Part shown: one piece after another, positions 1 through 12,900 of the stretch
How the letters are laid out: each line of letters starts with the position of its first letter
How positions within the stretch are numbered: the stretch's first letter is position 1
Assembly: GCA_921293015.1 (NCBI GenBank)
Contig: OV121093.1
Location: forward strand, 26,422,622-26,486,621
DNA from: Phorcus lineatus
Taxonomy: Eukaryota > Mollusca > Gastropoda > Trochida > Trochidae
Reading direction: 5' to 3'
Length of the DNA: 64,000 bases
Notes under the pieces: model-generated
What the model was told of the DNA's origin: nothing
The model's database searches: none
The model's input: the letters and a program-made list of their open reading frames with translations, nothing else
Made by a program: the position numbers and the translations under genes

Positions 1-335
1 AACTAAACCTTTCTATTTTAAGTCAAAGACCTTCTTTAAAACCTACACGTTCTATGGGTATTTTCCATTACATTTCTAGCCTTGTTATATACACAATTAC
101 TCATTTGATTGATTGCTTCATAAGTCCAAACCTTAACTTGATACCGAATCCATATTCGACCCTTTTTTTCAAAAGTCCGTGCCTACTTTGTAATCTGATT
201 TTCACTTTTCGACAAGGGACAAATTTTTTTCTAAGAACGCCAGTTGAAACTTCAGTTTTACTTTTTGCAATGCTATTGTTGTTTTAGGTTACAGTGATCC
301 TTATATCGTCAGCCTGACTGTTCAAAGTGTAACAG

Positions 336-398
336 GTCGCGGGATTGCGCAGCGGCTGGCACCTTCGGCTGTGGATCGATATGTTCGAAACGCGCCAT
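336..398 (+). repeat. tRNA-like sequence / SINE head
   Basis: A GC-rich island in AT-rich DNA has the two internal RNA polymerase III promoter boxes of a tRNA-derived sequence. An A-box-like GGATTGCGCAGCGG lies near 342-355 and a B-box-like TGTTCGAAACG near 382-392, at the normal spacing. I could not fold a full cloverleaf with a clean acceptor stem, so a tRNA-derived SINE or tRNA pseudogene is more likely than a working tRNA. The body may continue to about 800, where base composition stays higher than in the surroundings. Confidence 0.4.
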
Positions 399-799
399 CG
401 GCTCGATAACTTCTGCACAAGAGAACTGCGATGTGAGTTATCTTGAAAGCGGCGGTAATACCCATATCATATCTCATCAAAGAGTAAGTTCTAGGCGGAA
501 CTCACCGTTACTAGCTCAGCTACTAGGTGAGAGCTTGTATTTGTACATTGCAGTCCTCGACCCTCCTGTTAAATATGCGAAAGATGCATATTGTTAGTCT
601 TAAGAAAGTCTGATTCTAGGAAAAACGTATTCCTGGAGAATCGGACGAGCATATTAATAGAGCCAGTCATTGGTTATTTATATCTGAAGTGATTACGTCA
701 CATAGTTTATAAGACGACTTGCCGCAACACTGTTTATGTTTGTCTGAAGCTCGTTGTTCCGGAGGATAGCCGTCATCTTAGCTAATCGGCTGACATGTA

Positions 800-3100
800 T
801 GGTAAGATTCTATATTATTGAATTTAAAGTGATATACATATGTATCAATCAGTTCAGCAAATATTTTCAAATAACATAAGAGACCTTCACGTGATGTTAT
901 TTGTAGATGAACGTGTTCATGCAGTCTGAATATGTCTGTTATTGTATTTCATCACAAGAAACAATATCTAAGATGATGATTTTCAACGATTTATAGATAT
1001 TTGTATGTATATTTTAAAAGAAATGTTTTATAATATTCCATAGTTCTATTCTATGGTTACACTTTATGATTATACCATATGGTGTATACGATGTGTGCTA
1101 GCTGTCAGTAGGGACACCATGATAATTTTCTAAATCGAAAACACAAAGTTCATTTCCTCTTATTTTTGCGGCGTATACAATTACATACCCCAAAAATGCA
1201 ATGACAAACCAAAACAGAAATAATACTTGTAAAGGTTTGCGCTAATCTCCACTCAATGCCCTGTATTAAAATTGGCGACAGCAATGGCCGATTTGTTATT
1301 CCCGGAAAGTAAACCTGATATCTAAAAATAGATGGTTCATCTAAAGTCTGAAACTTGAGTCAAATCAACCCAATCCGGACACGATGGATTTTAAAGCAGA
1401 TATATTTTATGGCACTTCTGATGACAGTTATTCCTCTCATATTGAGCATGTGTTTTCCTGTTTTCTCCTTTAATTTAATTACCCTTAGAATGGAACTTAA
1501 CAACAAATTAAGATGTTGGCCACGCATTTTCATTTCTTTCATGAAAAATCTTGCGAAGACGAATATATCTGCAGGAGACATTTTAATTGCGTGATGAAAT
1601 ACTCTTATAAACACAAGGCAACCATTTAGGTCATAGATTGTATTTATTATGTTCAATGGATTGAATAATTATTACATAATATTTCAAAAGATGAAGAAAT
1701 AACTCGTTTGTATACGTCGATTATATAAATACGTTCGTTACTCTTACTTGCGTTCAATCTCTGAAAAAATGGTAGCATTTATATGGAATACCAATCGTTG
1801 AAATTGTTAACATAGTTTGTAGACATGACGAAATTCTATTTTATAGTAAACAATATGCCATCACTTAAATGGTAGATTAAATAAGACATTTTATAACATG
1901 AAGAGTGACGCAAGCTGATTTGTTATGGTTGGTTTCTTATGAAGATCTATGCATATGTTTTTAAACTGGACACGGACAACCACTTAAAGCAAACCGATTA
2001 AATATAAAATCATTGAAGAAAAATCACATGTGCTGAGTCTTTACGTTATTCATATTCAGCACATTTCCTGTTTGATCTTCATGAATCAATAAAACAATCA
2101 AAACTTCATGGTACAAAGCTAGGCAGATTCCATTCATATTCATATTATGCCCATTTCTTTCGGATAGTTAATGTTCAGCTTCTGTGCTATGAGGCCCAGG
2201 CCTTGAGCCGTAAAGCTTATCTTGCCGTAACTTACAGTGAGTTAAGACCATATTCATAGACCAAACAACACAAAAGGAATTAAATATGTATGGTATATTA
2301 GTACGTTCAAATACTAAAGGTGACATAAATAACGAAGGACACCATGGAGATGACCAGGAGCACGACTCCTTTAGGCAACCTCATCGTTGGGACTACAGGG
2401 TGATACTTAAAGTGTTCTATGCTTTCTTTGCATAATGATGAAACCACCCTTTATTACACGTGTGTGGCATTTAAGTGTAAATGACACTGTAAAACGCTTC
2501 ATACCATATTATTTGTAACCATGTAAAATAGTACATCTGTGATAATCCAAAAAATTTCCTATTTCAGTGTCCATTCAATTGGTAGGCAGAAGATGACAAT
2601 AGCTGGAAATTTACTCGGTACGTAATAATCTGATAAAAAGTATTGATGTAAAAAGTAAATGTGACGATATGGGACTGCAAGTTAAAACAGGCATGTTGCA
2701 TGTTGTTTACAGAATCAAAATCCATGATTTTGCCAATTTTTTTATCGGCAGTAACACAGCATTGAGTATAAAATAATCGGAGACGATTGAGAATGTAAAA
2801 CAATTTATTTTACATCTGGTAACGTCATTATCAAATCCAAGAGGCTAACTTAAAATTTCATGTAACTACTTATTGAAGTCGTTTTTAAACAGTTTGCTTA
2901 CTGTTCATAAAGATGCATGATAGGTATCAAAGCAGTGATCAATAAATTAATTTTTTTGTAATGAAGATATCCTTGTATATCCTTGACCTTGTATGTCATA
3001 TTTTTGAGATATGACTTTAGTGATCAGATATGGCAATTGGTTGATTCACTAAGGTAAGGTTTTGTTTTCTTAATGAAGTTCTTAAATATCAAAATGGCAT
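800..3100. other. Intergenic AT-rich DNA upstream of gene A
   Basis: No coding exon, RNA gene or clear repeat could be supported here. Short open frames around 1355-1656 occur on both strands but have no splice context or recognisable domain. A still missing 5' exon of gene A could lie in this stretch. The donor-like site at 3054 is not in phase with the first recognised exon because a TAA precedes it in the needed frame. Confidence 0.4.
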
Positions 3101-3107
3101 TTTACCA

Positions 3108-6100
3108 ATGTTTAAAGATGAATATTCAAATATAAATGTAACTGTTCTTTTAGGTTGTCTCATTCTGCTGGGCTGCTATTTGTCAGTGACCGGACTGTGT
3201 TCACTGTGTCTTCAAGAACAATGCTATGACAATGGAGAGTGTATCATTGGGTGTATCCCTGGGTATGTCGGTAAATACTGTAAAGAAGCGTGTTCGTCGA
3301 GGTGCTTGAACAAGACATGTCACTTAGACCGAACAGATGGAGCAGTCACCTGCACAGATGGATGTCAACCAGGTTACTGTCACGGCACATGTTCAGTGCG
3401 CTGTCCAAAAGGTTGTGTGTCCTGTGACAGACAGTGTGGCTCCTGCAATGTGACCCTCTGTCCTGAACGTCGTTATGGAGCTGACTGTGGTGAGATATGC
3501 AGTCCTAGGTACGGGACATGTGACAGAGAAACTGGACAGTGTATTGAATGCAGACGAGGATACTACGGGCACGAGTGTGATCAGGAGTGCACAACTTGTT
3601 TCACTCGAGCAGAGACCATAATCGACAAATGTCTGTCTGGATGTGATATTTGTAAATCAGAAGGTAGTCACTGGTAGAATGATATAATTTATTTTACCCA
3701 AGTTTTTTCCAACTTTGTACATTGGTTGTCTATATATTATAAAATTTGTGTTTTTTTTTCACTATCGCATTCATTTAAAAGAAACTTATAAAAAAGCTGA
3801 AATTTCTAAACGTCACTCAGAGATGAGTCAATTTAAACCGTGTTATGTCCATAATGTGTTAATTTATGTATACGCAGTTAAAAGAATTAAGCACCCCCCT
3901 CCCCAAATAAAAGCTCAAATTTTCTAACAACCATAAGAATTGGGTATTGAAGGGTATTCACTTTTTTGCACCCATGACTGTCAGTGGCACTATGGAGAAT
4001 TTCCGATGCATTGAGATGGCTGATCATTTGACAGGCTGCACTTAGAACTCAGTTTAACCACACCGTAAAGAGCCGTCTGGTGAGGTAGCATTTGCAATGG
4101 CATTTTGGAATACCAAAAGCTACCACGGCCTAGGAGGATGGAGCTCTGTTACGGCATGTTTGACGCCAGTCTATTGGTTCAAGAACCCTTCATCGCCCCT
4201 TGAGCAACCAGACTGTGACAAACCGCTTCAAAGCTGCTTGATTAGATGGCCAGACCAGAAGGGTCATAAGAATCAACAGCTAACAAATCAACATGGTGTA
4301 AGCACAGGCAGAGGTGGAACCTAAGATCATGGAGGAGAGTACACTGGACTGACGAAAGTTGTTTGCTCGTGCATGTTATTGATGGGAGAGTCCATAGGAA
4401 CATTTTGCCAAGAGTATCAATTGACATGGCATCAATAATGGTTTATGGAGGCCTCGCCTACGACTGTCGACTGGATTTGACTACTTTACACGCACACAGC
4501 GCTCGTTACATTCAGGAAGTTTTAGATCCTGTATTTATTGATCAATATGACGACAGACTTGCCCCAAACTTTTATTTATGGAGGACACTGCAAGACAGCA
4601 TTTTTACCTGCCGTAAACCAACACCTGGCAAATAATACTGTGACACATATTCCATGGCAAGCAATGTATCATGCTTTGAACCCAATCCAAGTATGCTGAA
4701 AAATCCTCCTCCAAAAAATCTGAGGCAGCTTTCCACAAGGAGGGATAGTGAATACCAATAAAAAAATTAAGGAACCTTGTTAGGGGTAGAAGAGCGCCTG
4801 CAGTTATTCAGACACATGGTGGCAGCACACGTTAATGATATTTTGTGATTCCTGGGACAGATCAACGTTATTTAAGCTGCTTTTACCGTAGACACGAAGA
4901 CCTTGAACCCACGATACCTAAACACCCATATCTTTAGGATGAAATTCCACTTCAATGTCACTCTGTGTTTTCATGCACTTTTTGTGCTCATACTTACAAA
5001 TGACCAAAAGATTGTTCCATTAATCTTCTTTATCTCAATTACATACTATATTTTCATGAAATGGGGTGCTTAACTTTATTTGCTGTGTATATATAAAGTT
5101 GAATGAATTAACATGTTGCTTTGTTGTATTTATTCAAAGAGACATGTCCGACTGGTTTCCGTGGAAAGTCGTGCGAACTTATATGTTCACCTGGTTGCAA
5201 AACCTCAGGATGTAACAGAGCAACAGGAGAATGTTCTGATGGATGTGTGTCTGGATATCATGGACTGACCTGTAACTACAATTGCAGTGAACATTGTGTG
5301 TTTGGGAAATGCAACGGAGTAACAGGAGAATGTTCTACTGGGTGTGTGTCGGGATACTATGGACTGACCTGTAACTTCAGGTGTAAGAAGTTCTGTGTGG
5401 GCGGGATCTGTAACCAACACAACGGGGTCTGTACATCTGGATGTATTAGCGGTTACAAATCCAACTTAGATACGTGTGAAAACTACAGCAATGAAGGTAA
5501 ACATGAGTGATAATTGGGTAGATTGGCTTCTCACAAATTTGCAATTGATGACCATAATTTAAAAGGAAAGTTGGGGGAAAATATGTAATCATGAATTATT
5601 ACAGTATCAATAATACAGTTTACAGTAAACTGTATAGATCCTTCAAGAATAACCTCAGTACGTTTTTTGTTATGACTTGCTCTAAAATGAAGTATACATT
5701 TTTTAAAGATTATGCATTTCCGCACACTCTTTCTTATAATTTATCATTAGTGATGTATCAACGTTTTCATTTTTATTTACTACATCCTGATGACGTGATT
5801 TTGAAATACTCATGAATGATAAAATATTGTTCTCTTCGAGTCCAATTACATATGTTTCCTAAACAATAATATCACACTGAAATTGACTACTCGCATTAGA
5901 AAATAATATTTCTTGTTCCAAATTTGCAAATTTAGTTTCACAGCGTTGCTATTAAGGCTTAATTGAATGTCAGGCGCAATTTCAAAGCATATTCATTAAA
6001 GTTCTAGAACAGATTTTAAGCCCCATGGGTGGGTACTGACAAGCGTAGCATCATCGTCAGAACAGGAATTTCCATAATAACAAGTCATACTATTATCATA

Positions 6101-8858
6101 CGTTTGCTAGTTTGCTACTCTAGGTTAAATTATCAAATCATTGTTGAAGATAAGAAAAACATGCTGAGATAACTCTGCCCCGTCCAAAACATTGATAGAC
6201 AACATGCAAGTCTAAATGTTCACCATCGTAAGAAATAAAAACTATGCTATTGGAGTAACACTGATGAAGTAAGTGCCAACATGCCCGTGTACGCCTAGGT
6301 GATGCAAAATACTATCAAGGGCCTTTCCGTTGTAAGTAAAAGCTTATACTTCCGTTGTAGGTAAAAGCTTATACTTTCAATTAGAGTTGAATAAAACGGC
6401 CCCATGCTCCTTTCTGAAACCAAATTGAAGCATATCAGGAAAATATGTAATACTTGTATTCATTTTCAACTTTATACGTTGAAAAAAGCAGTTGCTCAAA
6501 CAGTTTGCCGAGGCATAAAGTTCTTGTTATTCCCCAATATTTTGGGGGTCGGTTTTCCCCTATTTTCATTTATAGACTGGTATCAACATTCCTAGCCTGT
6601 AGTCAATTGAAGTATACTGTTGAAAATGATGGAGATAGGCTCATTAGTCTATAGTCAAACTACTTCTTTGACTTCATGAACAGTAAAATATTTCTCAAGA
6701 TCTGGATGACTTCCCTTGTCGTCGAAGGCAAGTTATTGAACACTCAATAATCTGTGTATGGAAAGCGTTGTCAAAGAATTAGAAGAAAGTTACTTCATCG
6801 GGCCTTGAACTTTATATATTCTATAACAAAGAACGTTCTTAACTACTCGTTAACCGTGGAAACCAAGACTATACTCTAAAGTCAGTAGACTGCCACATTG
6901 TGGTCAAGTTCCTTACTATACATTAGCATCCATCGTGACAAACATGACTCTAGTTTATTGCTAGGACATAAACTGTCACTCCAGCTCATGCGAATATCTC
7001 TTTCAAACATGTCGTAAAAGTACAGGTTTATGGTTTCCTAATGAAATATGATGTATATCAAAACGTTCTTCTGTCTATCATTATTTCACCATAGTTCTCT
7101 TAATCAACAAATCAGATATCTAGAAGTTTTAAAGTTTTCCTCTACGCTTTTATGATTTGGAATGTCTAAACAAACGTTATAAAAATAGGGAAACCGTTTA
7201 GAAATGTGACAAAGTTTTATTTGTTTTACGAATTGGCATAGTATGGTTTGTGATATCTGAATATTATTTATATATCCTGATGGATAGGTATTCTGCACAA
7301 CAAAATCGTATTTCAACATTCTTCTCCTCTGGATCACTATGCCTCATATACCGAAATAAAGACTTGTGTATGTACATCAATTTCAGGTTGCCAGAAAGCC
7401 ATTGTAGTCGCTGTGTCCATCACTCTTGTCTGGTGAGTCGTGTGCTTAGTTACATGTGACCTGCATGTGTACAGGACAAGTCGATCTTATTTGTCGAGTT
7501 TGTGAAACATCCTACTTGTACAGGATGATTTGAGGATATAAAATGTCTTAGAAGGTCAGTTAAAATTTCCAAATAGGATTAGTGTATTCTCAAAGTCAGA
7601 ATCTTAAAGTTTGCTTATAGTGAGTGAGTGAGTGAGTTGGGGTTTAATGTCGCTTTCAAGATTATTTCACTTATATCGCGGCTGCTAGTATCATAGCAGG
7701 GAGAAAGCCCGCAACACCATTGTGGCTATGCATTGCGGTGAAACCTGCGAGCATCGGCTGGAACTAGCGAACCATGGGTGGTACTTCGCTGAAACTCAAT
7801 GTAGCATTGCACCCAAACCTGACTGCGTGTAGAACAGTTCTCTACTGCAGACAAAGTTGCCGAGCCCCTGGCGGGATTTGAACCACGGACATCATGATCC
7901 GAAGAGGAACGCGCTAACCACTGCGCTATCCCGCCCCTAGGTTTGCTTATAAAAGGATTGATTAACAGTGTTACTCAGTAACAATAATGTTTGATGACTG
8001 GTTGGAGTTTCTTCAATAAATGAGCGATTAAAACATTCACGATGCTTTGCCATAGTGCTCACTAATAACTTGGAGATTCGTGATCCTGTTGACTGTCTCA
8101 TTTGTAAATGGAAAGTAACAAGCGTAACTGTCAATGATTTTGACTTTAAACATTTGTTTCAGCCTTCTTGTGATGTTAGTGATCGATGTTTATATCTGGA
8201 AAAGACGATTCAGAAGGTAAAGTATTTCTACATCTGAATTTGAGGTTATGTTCATAACAAGCTACTGCAGTATTGTGTTTCTCATTATTTTTTTGTTTGT
8301 GATAAATAAAGTTGTAACTAACCAATGACACCCATCTTCTAAAAGCTTCAACAAACCTATTACAGAAAAGGTTAAAGAAGATAAATGTGAATAGAAAAGT
8401 CAGATTGAATTTATATTCAAATAATTCAACATTACCTTCTCACATTTAATCTTGGATCTCGTTTTGCTTTTGTCGCTGATCCTCTTTGACAATATTAATA
8501 CTTTTAAGGTAAAAGTAAAAAAACCGTCATAATCTACCATTGAAAACTACGAAAGTTAGAATAATTCAAAATTTAATAGAGGCTACCAACTGCTATTGAT
8601 GTTAGTGAAATTTTAACTCAATAGCTTTATAACACACAAAAACAACGATATACTATATTTAAAAGTTATGTTTACTCATTTACATATCAGTTTAGTTTTC
8701 ATTGGTCAGAAATATTGATCTGCATTAGACTATGGTTTGAATACTTTAAAATGTCCAAGTTATGGAAAGAGCTTTTTAAATAAAACGTTTTGAATGACTT
8801 GTGAAAACAATACAACACAATTTTGTCATATTTCAACAGGAATAGGCCATGCTGCTGA
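3108..8858 (+). CDS. MEGF/SREC-like EGF-repeat single-pass membrane protein (gene A)
   Basis: Five exons join in phase: 3108-3663, 5140-5496, 7387-7432, 8163-8216 and 8840-8858, giving 343 aa. A hydrophobic segment at about residues 11-31 acts as signal peptide or anchor. It is followed by cysteine-rich EGF-like/laminin-type repeats of the form C-x-x-G-Y-x-G-x-x-C (for example GCVSGYHGLTC and GCVSGYYGLTC). Exons 4 and 5 encode one transmembrane helix (KAIVVAVSITLVCLLVMLVI) followed by the basic stop-transfer WKRRFRRNRPCC and a stop. The first three junctions are phase 1, 1 and 2, and the last is phase 2. The family (MEGF10, scavenger receptor class F) works in particle binding and engulfment; here the cytoplasmic tail is too short for ITAM/NPxY motifs. 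The start is uncertain: an acceptor-like TTCTTTTAG at 3145-3153 suggests an upstream exon may supply the true N-terminus. The introns carry a dead Tc1 copy and a SINE. Confidence 0.8.
4000..4760 (+). pseudogene. Degenerate Tc1-like transposase remnant in gene A intron
   Basis: Several frames together read as a decayed Tc1/mariner-superfamily transposase. A conserved core around 4340-4480 resembles W-T-D-E-S-C (first catalytic Asp) followed by HVIDGRV. Further on comes a S-I-M-V-Y-G-G-L motif, matching the usual SVMVWGGI, and then a YIQEVLDPV-like stretch matching the normal RY-x-(D/E)-x-I-L segment. The second Asp (FQQDNARPH region) and the Glu (SPDLSPIEHLWD region) are unrecognisable or shifted in frame, so it cannot encode an active enzyme. 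It lies between exons of gene A (3663 and 5140) and is much older than the copy at 31.4 kb. I could not define terminal repeats. Confidence 0.6.
7619..7937 (-). repeat. tRNA-derived SINE, full-length copy
   Basis: Read on the minus strand, the element starts with a tRNA-like head: an A box TAGCGCAGTGGTTAGCGC (about 7912-7929) and a B box GTGGTTCAAATCCCGCC (about 7872-7889). It ends in a short tandem CACT tail at 7619-7636. The body between (about 230 bp) recurs in a shorter copy at 27.85 kb. The head-body-tail structure defines a polymerase III-transcribed SINE mobilised by a LINE. It sits in the intron of gene A between exons 7387-7432 and 8163-8216. Repeats with a (GTGA)n/(CACT)n tail are common in mollusc genomes, but I cannot name this family. 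Confidence 0.75.
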
Positions 8859-10655
8859 CGTCGCTTAGCCTCTCCAGAAGTATATCATTTCTAGATATGG
8901 TGACGCGGTGAATCTTACATCAGGGCATATATATTTTGGTTTCGAATTATAATACCTTCGCCCCTCCTTGTTGTTAAGAGGAAAGTTAACCATGGACAGA
9001 AGACGGTAACATGTGGAGGATATTGCTATGTAAATGTATAAATAGGATAATTGATTTCATTTTCATTATCATCATTCAACTGGGCTTGACACTAACAGTG
9101 TAAGATATGATTATAGATGTTACAAAAAACTTAATACCATGGGTTATTCCTCGTGTATTTCATGGATTTTTGTTACTGTTAATGAATACTGACCATCACA
9201 GGGTGGATATACCCTGAATCCGGCAGCCGGATCCCTTGCCGGATCCTCCGGATCCTCACAACAATGGTATACTGGGATCCGTCGCCGGATCCCTCACCGG
9301 ATCTGGGATCCGGGCGGACACCGCCGGATCCCTTGCCGGATTCTCAGTAGATAAGAATACGGGGATCCGTCGCCGGATACCCTACCGGATCCTCACCTTG
9401 TAGCGAAAGTAGGAATGTAGTTGAGAAAATGAAGTTAGGTAAGCTTTTGTCAAAACCAAACACCATACTCCTTTGACAGCTTTTACATATTCTTTACATG
9501 ATATTGTCATATAAAGGCCGTTTGCATTAATAAAGAAAAAATAAGTATTGATATGTCTTTGTGAAAGTTTGTTAGCCAAAGTTGACAAAGTCAAGTTTAA
9601 ATGATAAATTTTGATGATTCGATTTAAATTGAAACACAATCTTCAGAATTACTATTTATTCGGAATCAGATTTTAAAGGGTTATTTCTTATTAAAATTTA
9701 TTCAAAATACTTTCTGAAATAACCATGGTAACGTATACTATTCAGCACCAATTGTCACACTTGAGTGCACGCTCATCACACCTGTTGGTCAGTACACATA
9801 TCAACTTGTCTAATTAGGGTCTTACATAAGTGTTAATATTGTAAATGAATTCGCTTAGATAATATATCATAGATCACTTATAGTTTATGCAAAACTTTAT
9901 TACACAAATTAAAAACAAAATAATTCTATTCAATGATTTCAAACATTTATTTACAAACGCACACACACTTAAATATGTAAAAAATCGTATAAACATATAT
10001 ATCTATAAATCTGTATGCACCTGAGGGTAGTGTTTGTAGCTATGTCATGTGTGATTTTATATAAACATATTTTTACAAAATCAAGTATACTCCTGAACAA
10101 AGCTAATTGCAAAATTATCAGATTTCAGAAAATCATGAAACCTATTCTGTGAGTGAAATGATAAACCGTATATTACAATGTATCAGTCGAGTCTTTTGTA
10201 CCAGAAATTGAGGGGTTAAGTAGGGGGTCGCCTCATTTACGAGGTCTATGTTTCAATTTCTGAGGTTAGGTGACGATCTTCCAGCCGAGAGAGACGAACA
10301 GACGAGATTCAAACAATAAGCCTTGATGTCAATTCATCGTCAAAATAACGTACTGAAATTACTTTTATAAATATTACATATTAATTATGGAAATAAATTG
10401 TTTTCTAAGAAATAATAACATCGAACTGAAGCGCAATTTGTCACATGTAGATCAATTTGTTTCTTTACATTTGAAGTACGCCAACACCAGGTAAAACGTA
10501 CATGTATTTTTATTATGGTAAATTTACAACAATCCTTCATAAAACAAATGCTTATTACCAAAAAACTGACGTATCACAACTCGCAAATTTTACAACAAAT
10601 TACCGTAACCATGTCGACCTGGCAGCCTTGAGCCTAACTATATACGTTATTGATC

Positions 10656-10683
10656 GGGGGGGGGGGGGGGGGGGGGGGGGGGG
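10656..10683 (+). repeat. G28 homopolymer
   Basis: An uninterrupted run of 28 guanines. Such a run can form G-quadruplex structures and is prone to length errors in sequencing, so the exact length may be unreliable. Confidence 0.95.
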
Positions 10684-11379
10684 TTCACCTTACACATTGT
10701 AATATACGGTAATCCTCTAAAAAGGTACTGGCTATGGATCCAAAAGAATGAACCAAAAGATGCCTAGTGATGAAATATGTTCAGTTTTTTTAACGGTCCA
10801 TTTCAATCATGTTATCAGTATGTACTAGCACTAAAATGAACAGAGACATTGTTTTATTGTATAATTGTTATTTTTATTGATTATTAAAATTTAGGCTATG
10901 GCTGATTTGACCTCCAAAAATCTGTTGTACTCAGGAGTGACAAGGACATCTACAGTGTTTACATTTTGAAATTGGTAGGTCTTCAAGATTTAAAGAATAT
11001 CTTGTCATTGAGCGGCATTCATATTTCAAAGAAAGAACTGATTATAAACAGTATATTATATATGGGTTACAATTACTTCTATTAAAATATTTAATGATGA
11101 ATGGAAATGTTACATTCATTTGGATAGTAATGAAATCAACCCCCCCTCCCCAGTCCCCCCCACCCCCCCACCCCTTTTTCTCTCCACTGTCTCTCTTGTC
11201 TCGGATCGTTGAGCGTCTACCTGTCTCCTGTTTGATTGCCTGTAATTGTATGCAGGTGTTTTATGACCCCAAAATGCTTATAGGCGGGGAACTAACAAAA
11301 GGAGTATAATTACGCGGGACTACTTGAAGTCATCAGATTAAATTGACGGCACATACACCTAAAATAAAATTATTTAAAT

Positions 11380-11815
11380 GAAAGGATCTGCTTTTACTGT
11401 AAACGTTTTATTGAAAATGAATGTCATGTTTTATTGTATTGTCCTTTGTATGCCGATGAGCGACGACAACTTTTATCCGAATGTGCAAGTCTTTTAGATG
11501 GATTTTCAAATTTGGAGGATGGGGAAAAAGTTAGTTTTATTCTTAGTTGTCCAGATGTTTCGTTTTTATCTGCCAAAACCTGTCTTAATATTCTAAAAAA
11601 GCGTACGGCCAACTTGTATATATCTTCTTAGTATTTTTAAATCCCTTTTGGATTTCCCCTTTTATCTGTATCCATGTATATATTTTAGACACAAGTGTCT
11701 CTCATAATTCCGTACGGAATGGCTCAACTTCTAACTGTGATTTGTTATTTATGTATTTATTCGTTTTTGTAATATGTTGAGGCGAGACTTGAATAAAAAA
11801 AATCTGTCTGTCCTA
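11380..11815 (+). pseudogene. 3' end of a non-LTR retrotransposon (LINE ORF2 tail)
   Basis: The plus strand encodes a C-terminal LINE segment with a Cys/His pattern: F-C-K-R-F-I-E-N-E-C-H-V followed by LLYCPLYADERRQLL, ending near 11631. The same layout of Cys-x-x-Cys, acidic pair and Cys-x-x-(Y/F)-x(2-3)-R is seen in the fragment at 53.5 kb. A short 3' untranslated part ends at about 11815 in AATAAAAAAAATCTGTCTGT, a typical LINE 3' terminus. The 5' part of the element is absent, as expected from 5' truncation. It is nested inside the CACTA-like element. Confidence 0.6.
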
Positions 11816-12436
11816 AAATATTTACTGGTATATGGTATTCCCTATAAACATGACACTGTGTATTGACTAACCACCGGAGGTATCTAACCCTTTTGTGGGG
11901 TACGAATACACATCCGCGAACATACACCATAATGATTTGGGCGAAGAATTAGACTTACCTTACACTGTAAAATATAAGATTAATTTAAGAACTTAGTTAT
12001 TTGAAAATCTTTCTATATTGTAAGTAAAATAAGTTGAACACATATTAAATATATCATTTATATTCCTGCAATACATACTCTTGATCGTTGAACAAATTTA
12101 CTATCGATTTCATGAAACGATCTATATTTGAAGTATTTTGCTAAAATTTCATTTGCCTGATTGCTTTATTAAATAGAAAAAGGAATAAATTTAAATTGTT
12201 TTTCCCTTCAATTGAAATACCGATTCCATGCGGCTGTACTGTAGCAAACATGATCAGCATCATAATGCATAACGTTTACACAAATATGTTTTTAAGATAT
12301 TGGGTTGGTAAAAAATATCATACAATCAATTATGGTGCTGATATTTTATTTAAACCATGACATCAAATATAGCAACTTTATACATCAATAACATAAATAT
12401 GTCTATCGTGTTTCATATCAGTATACTATACATAAT

Positions 12437-12900
12437 CAACTCCGTGAGTTGTTGGGGGTTGCCGAACTTAATACATAGTGTCATTTCATCGCAAAGTATC
12501 GACTGTTACCAATAAAACACATTTTCAAGCTTATTGTGATATGACAGTGACAATATGAAAATAGAAAGTCGCAATATTGATCGAAAACCGGACAGTAGCG
12601 CGCGTGAAATTGTCAAACGTAATTTTGAAGACTTATCTAAAACAGCCAGGAGGGCAGTTAGGATTTGATAGTGCTTGTTAGGTTATATAACTATTAACAA
12701 TGTCTATTGGACGTGATAGCTACACCTCTGTGAATTTATAAGAATGTTTTTATATTTTCATGGAAAACTAGTATTTGTCATATATATGTCTTTTGGACAT
12801 GAAAACTTAAGATGTTTTGATTTTATATCACGACATGTGACATTTAGGTTCGTATCAAAGGTAAATAATATGTTATGAAGCTCACGGAGTGGCTCTTTAA
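12437..12900. mobile_element. MITE copy 1 with CACTCCGTGAG-type termini
   Basis: A ~460-bp AT-rich element is bounded by ACTCCGTGAG on the left and its complement CTCACGGAGTGGCTCTTTAA on the right. A reverse-oriented relative sits at 43615-44090 and shares internal landmarks, including a tract near GGTTATATAACTA and the GACATTTAGGTTCGT region. The lack of coding capacity, small size, terminal inverted repeats and a second copy in the same window identify a non-autonomous DNA transposon family. Confidence 0.7.

Noticed and set aside
1355-1656. Overlapping 79- and 98-codon frames on both strands
   Set aside because: There are no motifs, no splice sites and no codon pattern beyond chance in AT-rich DNA.
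10502-10702. 66-aa frame ending in polyglycine
   Set aside because: The glycine run is the G28 homopolymer; there is no other coding signal.
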